Shown piece by piece: positions 5,926 to 10,064 of a DNA stretch of 10,064 bases (position 1 is the first letter of the stretch; every line of letters starts with the position of its first letter). A program made the translations under genes and the position numbers. The notes under the pieces are model-generated. The model was given only the letters and a program-made list of their open reading frames with translations, was not told the DNA's origin and made no database searches. The stretch is from assembly GCA_903819605.1 (NCBI GenBank), contig CAIJEA010000030.1, positions 1-10,064 on the forward strand. The letters are read 5' to 3'. The DNA comes from an uncultured cyanobacterium. Its GTDB lineage: Bacteria > Cyanobacteriota > Cyanobacteriia > Pseudanabaenales > Pseudanabaenaceae.

Positions 5926-7587
5926 CTATTTTGAGATAATCCAGTTACGGCGAAAGAAGCGGGCAAGATCGGACTCATCGATCGCTAAACAGATCGGACG
6001 ACCATGAGGACAAGTGTGAGGATTGCGGGTTTGTTGCCATTGCCAGAGCAGATCGCGAATCGTAGTTAAATCTAGCTTTGTGCCATTACGAATTGCACTA
6101 CGACAGGCAGCCGTTGCTCTTGCCATGGTCGGATCATCCTGTTGAGCCATTTCTTGCAAAATCACCGCACAGTCTTGATGACCAATGAGAATTTCTGGTA
6201 GCGATCGCACTGCCCACAAACCATTACCAAACGCTTCAATTTCTATTCCTAAAGCTTGTAACCGCTCAATTTCATCATCGGTAAGCTGCTTTAATAAAAG
6301 CGGATGCTCAATAGGTACGATTTGCCATTGAGTTTCGATTTTCTCAAAGAGAACCCGTTCATGGGCTACATGCTGTTCCACTAGCCAGAGACCACCTGCG
6401 TGTTCGGCAAGAATATAAGTATCGAGAACTTGCGCGATCGCCTTCAAAGAGATATTAGGCTGATTAAAGTTTTCACGTTTGGCTGGAATCAAAAAAGAAG
6501 TTTTCCGCTCAGCCGTTCGTAATAGATCTTTAGTCGCATTACCATAATTAATTGTTGAATTCGATTCAGGAACTTTTAAGGCTTCTGTAATGCAATCTTT
6601 TAACTGTACTTGAATTTCTCCTAAATTCTGAATATAGGCTTCTGCTTTGGCAGGATGACGGTTCCAGTCAATGCGATCGCATGGTAAGTTTAAATGCACA
6701 ATGCAAACTGGAAAGCGATTACGGGACAAAGTGCGCTCTAGGCTAGAAAGAATCGTTTGCTCTAATTCTGGAAAATTAACCACACGCCCATTGAGAATGA
6801 TTTTTATCCAATCAGGACGACGACGCGATAGGCGATCGGGTAGCCCAAGAGTGATGCAAATATTCTTGTTCTCATCTCCTGTGAGAGAGTGGTTGGAGAT
6901 GAGGGCAAATTCTCTAAACACTAAATCATAAGCCTGAATGGAACTAACAATTTGTGGCAAAATCTCACTAGCATTCGCTCCCGCCCAAATAGCGATCCAT
7001 TCTCGACCATCTAAGTTTACTTGCCAATTAATTTGTGGATTGGCGATCGCCATTTGTTGTACTTGTAATTGCACTTTGCGAATTTGTTGCGAATTACTAG
7101 GCAAGGCTTGTAACCGACTGGGATAGCGCGCAAAGAGATTGCGAACTGTAACCACTGTCCCCGTCGCGATCGCTACTACTTTGGGACTGGTTGGTAAATT
7201 GCCATGTTCATCATAATTGGCTTGATAACCGACTGGCTCTAGGATGGGACGGCTACAAATACTCAGATCGGCAAGTTGAGCAAGACTATAGAGTGCTTCG
7301 CCACGAAAGCCTAAACTATGGATCTGACACAGATCTTCGACATTAGTAATTTTGCTGGTTGTATGTGGGGTTGCTGCTTGTGATAAATCGGCGATCGCCA
7401 TACCAGTTCCATTATCACTTACCTGAACTGAAAGAGAATCTGACCAAATTGAAATCACGATCCGCGTTGCTTTTGCATCGATCGCATTCTCAGCAAGTTC
7501 GCGCACCACCGCCGCCAATGAGTCAATCACTTCGCCTGCGGCAATGAGATGTACGACTTCAATCGGGAGTGAGTGGATATTTTGCAT
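5926..7587 (-). CDS. mutL: DNA mismatch repair protein MutL
   Basis: MutL couples mismatch recognition by MutS to strand incision and repair. The N-terminal GHKL ATPase is complete: RELAENAIDA (29-38, with Glu30 and Asn34), VSDNGTGM (56-63), HTTSKI (75-80), GFRGEAL (93-99) and NRHPAK with Lys314 (309-314). The C-terminal domain has ACRSAIRNG (494-502), CPHGRP (526-531) and FFR (544-546), all marks of the endonuclease class expected where MutH is absent. The metal-binding block reads EQHVAHERVLFE (404-415) where the usual form is DQHA(x)2E(x)4E, so Asp is Glu and Ala is Val. At 553 residues with a short linker (about 335-380) it is compact for the family. A 12-bp hairpin lies just upstream and two hairpins follow. 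No mutS is visible. Confidence 0.96.
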   Translation of the reverse strand: MQNIHSLPIEVVHLIAAGEVIDSLAAVVRELAENAIDAKATRIVISIWSDSLSVQVSDNGTGMAIADLSQAATPHTTSKITNVEDLCQIHSLGFRGEALYSLAQLADLSICSRPILEPVGYQANYDEHGNLPTSPKVVAIATGTVVTVRNLFARYPSRLQALPSNSQQIRKVQLQVQQMAIANPQINWQVNLDGREWIAIWAGANASEILPQIVSSIQAYDLVFREFALISNHSLTGDENKNICITLGLPDRLSRRRPDWIKIILNGRVVNFPELEQTILSSLERTLSRNRFPVCIVHLNLPCDRIDWNRHPAKAEAYIQNLGEIQVQLKDCITEALKVPESNSTINYGNATKDLLRTAERKTSFLIPAKRENFNQPNISLKAIAQVLDTYILAEHAGGLWLVEQHVAHERVLFEKIETQWQIVPIEHPLLLKQLTDDEIERLQALGIEIEAFGNGLWAVRSLPEILIGHQDCAVILQEMAQQDDPTMARATAACRSAIRNGTKLDLTTIRDLLWQWQQTRNPHTCPHGRPICLAIDESDLARFFRRNWIISK

Positions 7588-7600
7588 AGATCTTGAGTTG

Positions 7601-7635
7601 GTTTAAAAAGGCTTGCGAAGTACGCCTTTTTAAAC
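7601..7635. terminator. 12-bp hairpin between the AAA-like gene and mutL
   Basis: GTTTAAAAAGGC (7601-7612) is the exact reverse complement of GCCTTTTTAAAC (7624-7635). The 11-base interior can add three pairs around a GAA loop after one mismatch. GGC is followed by a T5 run on each strand. It lies four bases beyond the stop of the upstream minus-strand gene and 13 bases before the mutL start, so it may end or attenuate transcription into mutL. Confidence 0.6.
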
Positions 7636-7638
7636 AGA

Positions 7639-8742
7639 TTATCCCAAACGTTGCTTTAGCCAAAACTGCAAAGTTGGTAAAGCAATCCGATAGCCATATT
7701 TTGCGCCATAAACCAGCCCTTTTTGCTCCAAACTATCGAGTGCTCCCTGTAAGCTTCCACCCTTAGAAAGTTGATGCTTCTGAATATATTCTCGACGATG
7801 AGGGCTAACAGTTGGGTCGATCGCCAGACTTTCTAGCACCCGTACCTGAGATGGTGGTAAAAGCATGATCAATGACTCAAAAGTGGGAGCCAGATCCTCA
7901 ATCAAGGCAATCATATTGCGATGTACTTGATCGGGCTGAATGAGGAATTCGAGAGGAGAGTCCAAATTACTTTGCGTCAGACAATCAAGCCAAATTCGTC
8001 TTGTTAAGGCGATCGCATCACTGAGATTTCCTTGAATATATTCTGTAAATAACTGTAATGCAGTGCTGTGAAGATCGAATCTTAATCCTTTATCTTGCAT
8101 TGCTGGTTCGAGCCATTCGCAAAGTTCATCATTACTTAGTGGTGGAAGTTCAACCACATGCAAACTAAGCTTATGCATCCAAGGCTCTGGAACTGTGGCA
8201 ATCAGGGCATAGCTCACTCGACTCTGAAGTTGAATTTCGCGACGCAAATATTCTTCCCATTCACCTTTGCGATCCCATGAGCGAATATGAGTAAAGTTGT
8301 GGAGTACGATCGCCACTCGACAATCGAGCCATTCTGCCATCTGTTGTGGTAATCTCAGCAAGTTTTGAAATAGACTCCAGATTGCTGTAGCGGATAGCTT
8401 CCAGACAATTCGAGGCTTGGGTTGAGCTTTTAGTTCAAAGGTAACTAAGGGATCATTGAGTAACTCTTGTAGTTTTAACTGTTCTTCAGGACGATCGAAG
8501 GCTATCAGAAGACTTTCGGCTAACAATTGCAAAAAGCGATCGCCATGAGTCGCACGTAAACAATCAATAGTTATTACCCTTGCACCAGCTTTTTGGGCTG
8601 CCCACTTGACTAGGGTTCTCCGTCCGCTCCCTGCAACCCCTGCGATCAGCAAATCACCATCTGCCGACAAAATTTTACTAATCTGCTCTAATTCTATTTG
8701 TCTGCCCACCAATCTTTCGGGCAAAAATGGATTGTTGATCAT
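7639..8742 (-). CDS. AAA/STAND-like protein with degraded Walker motifs and C-terminal winged helix
   Basis: A 367-residue soluble protein. The start NPFLPERLVGRQIELEQI (4-21) is the usual entry to ORC/archaeal-type P-loop ATPases. The P-loop position reads GVAGSGRRT (35-43), with Arg-Arg in place of the invariant Lys-Thr/Ser. The Walker B strand reads VAIVLHNFTHI (143-153), where hydrophobics plus Asp-Glu are expected. A sensor-like strand SYALIATVPEP (177-187) follows. The C-terminus (about 291-367), from LLPPSQVRVLESLA through LQGALDSLEQKGLV to LPTLQFWLKQRL, resembles the winged-helix end of such ATPases. It may bind nucleotide weakly or be a non-hydrolysing relative; its role is unknown. 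I chose ATG 8742 over an in-frame TTG at 8760 because TTG would lie next to the upstream hairpin and the conserved N-terminus begins at the ATG. Confidence 0.8.
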   Translation of the reverse strand: MINNPFLPERLVGRQIELEQISKILSADGDLLIAGVAGSGRRTLVKWAAQKAGARVITIDCLRATHGDRFLQLLAESLLIAFDRPEEQLKLQELLNDPLVTFELKAQPKPRIVWKLSATAIWSLFQNLLRLPQQMAEWLDCRVAIVLHNFTHIRSWDRKGEWEEYLRREIQLQSRVSYALIATVPEPWMHKLSLHVVELPPLSNDELCEWLEPAMQDKGLRFDLHSTALQLFTEYIQGNLSDAIALTRRIWLDCLTQSNLDSPLEFLIQPDQVHRNMIALIEDLAPTFESLIMLLPPSQVRVLESLAIDPTVSPHRREYIQKHQLSKGGSLQGALDSLEQKGLVYGAKYGYRIALPTLQFWLKQRLG

Positions 8743-8767
8743 TGTGTAATTGTAACCCAAAAAATGT

Positions 8768-8816
8768 ACCCCAAAAAACAGAGGCGGCGCATAGTGCCGC
8801 CTCTGTTTTTTGGGGT
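8768..8816. repeat. Perfect 21-bp inverted repeat between divergent genes
   Basis: Arms 8768-8788 and 8796-8816 are exact reverse complements with loop GCATAGT. GAGGCGGC/GCCGCCTC is followed by TGTTTTTTGGGG on both strands, so it has the form of a bidirectional terminator. It lies 25 bases upstream of one start (8742, minus) and 83 bases upstream of the other (8900, plus), where no gene ends. It could insulate the two promoters, shape the 5' leader of the AAA-like gene, or simply be a dispersed repeat. Confidence 0.75.
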
Positions 8817-8842
8817 TTAGATAACCTTCAATATTATTTAAG

Positions 8843-8880
8843 ATGACCTTGGCACTATTTTTTAGTATTATGGATATAAC
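8843..8880 (+). promoter_or_regulatory. Probable promoter region of the P-type ATPase gene (weak)
   Basis: Between the hairpin and the ATG at 8900, TTGGCA (8849-8854) resembles a -35 box. Possible -10 boxes are GATATA (8873-8878, 18-bp spacing) and TATTAT (8866-8871, spacing too short for that -35). Neither pairing is convincing; the call rests mostly on position. Confidence 0.25.
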
Positions 8881-8899
8881 CGTTTACTCGTAAATATCT

Positions 8900-10064
8900 A
8901 TGGCTATAGAGTCAAAAGAGCCGTCTGCTGTGCATTGGCATACCCTTGATACTGATGAATCGGTCGAATTACTGCAAAGTGATGCAGAACAAGGGATTAC
9001 CAGTCAGGAAGTCATCGTTAGATTCGATCGCTATGGTGCAAATGAATTAGTCGAAAAAGTTGGACGCTCATCGCTGCAAATTTTTATCGACCAGTTTACA
9101 AACATCATGCTGATCATGCTGATGGCTGTGGCTGTGGTTTCTGCCTTTCTCGATATTCAGGCAAAAGAATTTCCTAAAGATGCGATCGCTATTTTCTCAA
9201 TTGTGGTTCTGAACGGGATTCTTGGTTATATGCAAGAGAGTAATGCTGAAAAAGCTCTGGCAGCCCTCAAGCGTCTATCTTCTCCAAAAGTAAGGGTCGT
9301 TCGCAATAGTGAAGTTATTGAAATCAGCGGCAAAGAGCTAGTGCCTGGCGATATTATGCTTTTAGAAGCAGGCGTTCAAATCGCTGCCGATGGAAGATTG
9401 CTCGATGAACAAAATCTGCAAGTACGCGAATCGGCGCTGACAGGAGAAGCTGAAGCAGTTACTAAGGAAGCAAAGCTAACTTTAGAGGCAGATGCAAGTT
9501 TAGGCGATCGTCTAAATTGCGTCTATCAAGGCACTGAGGTGGTGCAGGGACGCGCCAAGGTGCTAGTCACCAAAACAGGAATGCAGACCGAATTAGGGAA
9601 AATCGCCGCCTTGATTCAAGATGTAGAAACTGAAGATACGCCTCTACAACAAAGGATGACGCAGTTAGGGAATGTCCTAGTAAGTGGTTCTCTTGCCCTA
9701 GTGGGATTAGTTGTATTAATTGGAATGATCAATAAAGGCAACTTTGGCGAGCTTCTCAAGACATCTCTGAGTATGGCAGTTGCTGTAGTCCCCGAAGGTT
9801 TACCTGCGGTAGTTACCGTTACCCTCGCGTTGGGAACTCAGCGTATGGTCAGAAGAAATGCTCTCATTCGACGGTTACCAGCAGTTGAGACCCTTGGATC
9901 GGTAACTACTATTTGCTCTGACAAAACAGGAACTTTGACCCAAAACAAAATGGTTGTCCAGAGTATCCGCACAGGGCTACACTCTCTGCAAGTCTCAGGA
10001 GATGGATATAATCCAATCGGAGAATTTAGCATCGCAGCAGATTCTTCAGAAGATGCGAACTTTG
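8900..10064 (+). CDS. P2A-type cation-transporting (probably Ca2+) ATPase, 5' part
   Basis: An inner-membrane ion pump that couples ATP hydrolysis to cation export. The first 388 residues are present and the gene runs off the window. Domain order is: cation-ATPase N-terminus (HWHTLDTDESVELL, 12-25), M1-M2 (about 66-112), actuator domain with ALTGEAEAV (179-187), M3-M4 (about 257-312) with VVPEGLPAVV (296-305), then the phosphorylation motif CSDKTGTLTQNKM (339-351, phosphorylated Asp341). PEGLP and the following LALGTQRMVRRNALIRRLPAVETLG closely resemble SERCA and cyanobacterial PacL-like pumps; Glu299 is the expected M4 ligand. The M5-M6 residues that settle Ca2+ against other cations lie outside the window. 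Start ATG 8900 leaves the normal short N-terminus; no Shine-Dalgarno is visible. Confidence 0.94.
   Translation, partial: MAIESKEPSAVHWHTLDTDESVELLQSDAEQGITSQEVIVRFDRYGANELVEKVGRSSLQIFIDQFTNIMLIMLMAVAVVSAFLDIQAKEFPKDAIAIFSIVVLNGILGYMQESNAEKALAALKRLSSPKVRVVRNSEVIEISGKELVPGDIMLLEAGVQIAADGRLLDEQNLQVRESALTGEAEAVTKEAKLTLEADASLGDRLNCVYQGTEVVQGRAKVLVTKTGMQTELGKIAALIQDVETEDTPLQQRMTQLGNVLVSGSLALVGLVVLIGMINKGNFGELLKTSLSMAVAVVPEGLPAVVTVTLALGTQRMVRRNALIRRLPAVETLGSVTTICSDKTGTLTQNKMVVQSIRTGLHSLQVSGDGYNPIGEFSIAADSSEDANF

Noticed and set aside
5926..8742. A joint repair or defence operon of the AAA-like gene and mutL
   Set aside because: A terminator-like hairpin separates them, mutL is housekeeping, and no nuclease, methylase or other defence partner is present.
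8743..8760. Longer AAA-like protein starting at TTG 8760
   Set aside because: It adds six residues without family similarity, places the start eight bases from the 8768-8816 hairpin, and an ATG follows at 8742 where the conserved N-terminus begins.
9838..10032. Minus-strand open frame inside the P-type ATPase gene
   Set aside because: It lies opposite a strongly conserved coding region (PEGLP to DKTGTLT) and has no family features; it is a shadow frame.

Overview
The window looks like ordinary chromosome of a cyanobacterium. The palindrome GCGATCGC (HIP1, typical of many cyanobacteria) occurs more than twenty times by eye. The proteins read as cyanobacterial versions of housekeeping families, and the intergenic DNA is AT-rich with very long perfect hairpins. 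A filamentous Pseudanabaena-like lineage would fit, but that is an impression from repeat style and not a demonstrated identification. I saw no rRNA, tRNA, CRISPR array, transposase, phage gene or recognisable defence system.

Layout, left to right. Bases 1-435 (+) are the 3' end of an M20-family amidohydrolase. Bases 436-725 are a gene-free gap filled with stacked inverted repeats. fabD (726-1607, +) encodes malonyl-CoA:ACP transacylase and converges on pyrB (1655-2623, -), aspartate carbamoyltransferase; the two share a perfect 21-bp hairpin. A possible small unknown gene (about 2672-2833, +) points away from pyrB and converges, through a perfect 27-bp hairpin, on a SulP anion transporter gene (2893-4587, -). 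That gene sits 12 bp downstream of an ArsR-family repressor gene (4600-4938, -), forming a probable regulator-transporter operon. Next on the minus strand come an NYN/YacP (Rae1-like) ribonuclease (5149-5694), mutL (5926-7587) and a AAA/STAND-like protein with degraded nucleotide-binding motifs (7639-8742). On the plus strand a P2A-type cation (probably Ca2+) ATPase begins at 8900 and runs off the window.

Functionally the genes are a mixture: fatty-acid initiation (fabD), pyrimidine synthesis (pyrB), mismatch repair (mutL), mRNA turnover (NYN), and anion and cation transport. Only arsR-sulP looks like a dedicated unit. Most other genes appear to be transcribed singly, because nearly every boundary carries its own terminator-like hairpin.

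The most unusual feature is this set of seven inverted repeats: stems of 12 to 27 bp with no mismatch in the arms, unrelated arm sequences, short loops, and partly similar GC-rich tips. Most have a GC core followed by T-runs on both strands, so they can act as bidirectional intrinsic terminators, which suits organisms lacking Rho. One, however, lies between divergent genes, where a terminator is not expected. Other points worth a look are the AAA-like protein with neither a normal Walker A nor Walker B, a MutL with a substituted endonuclease motif, and a cysteine-free ArsR beside a SulP transporter.
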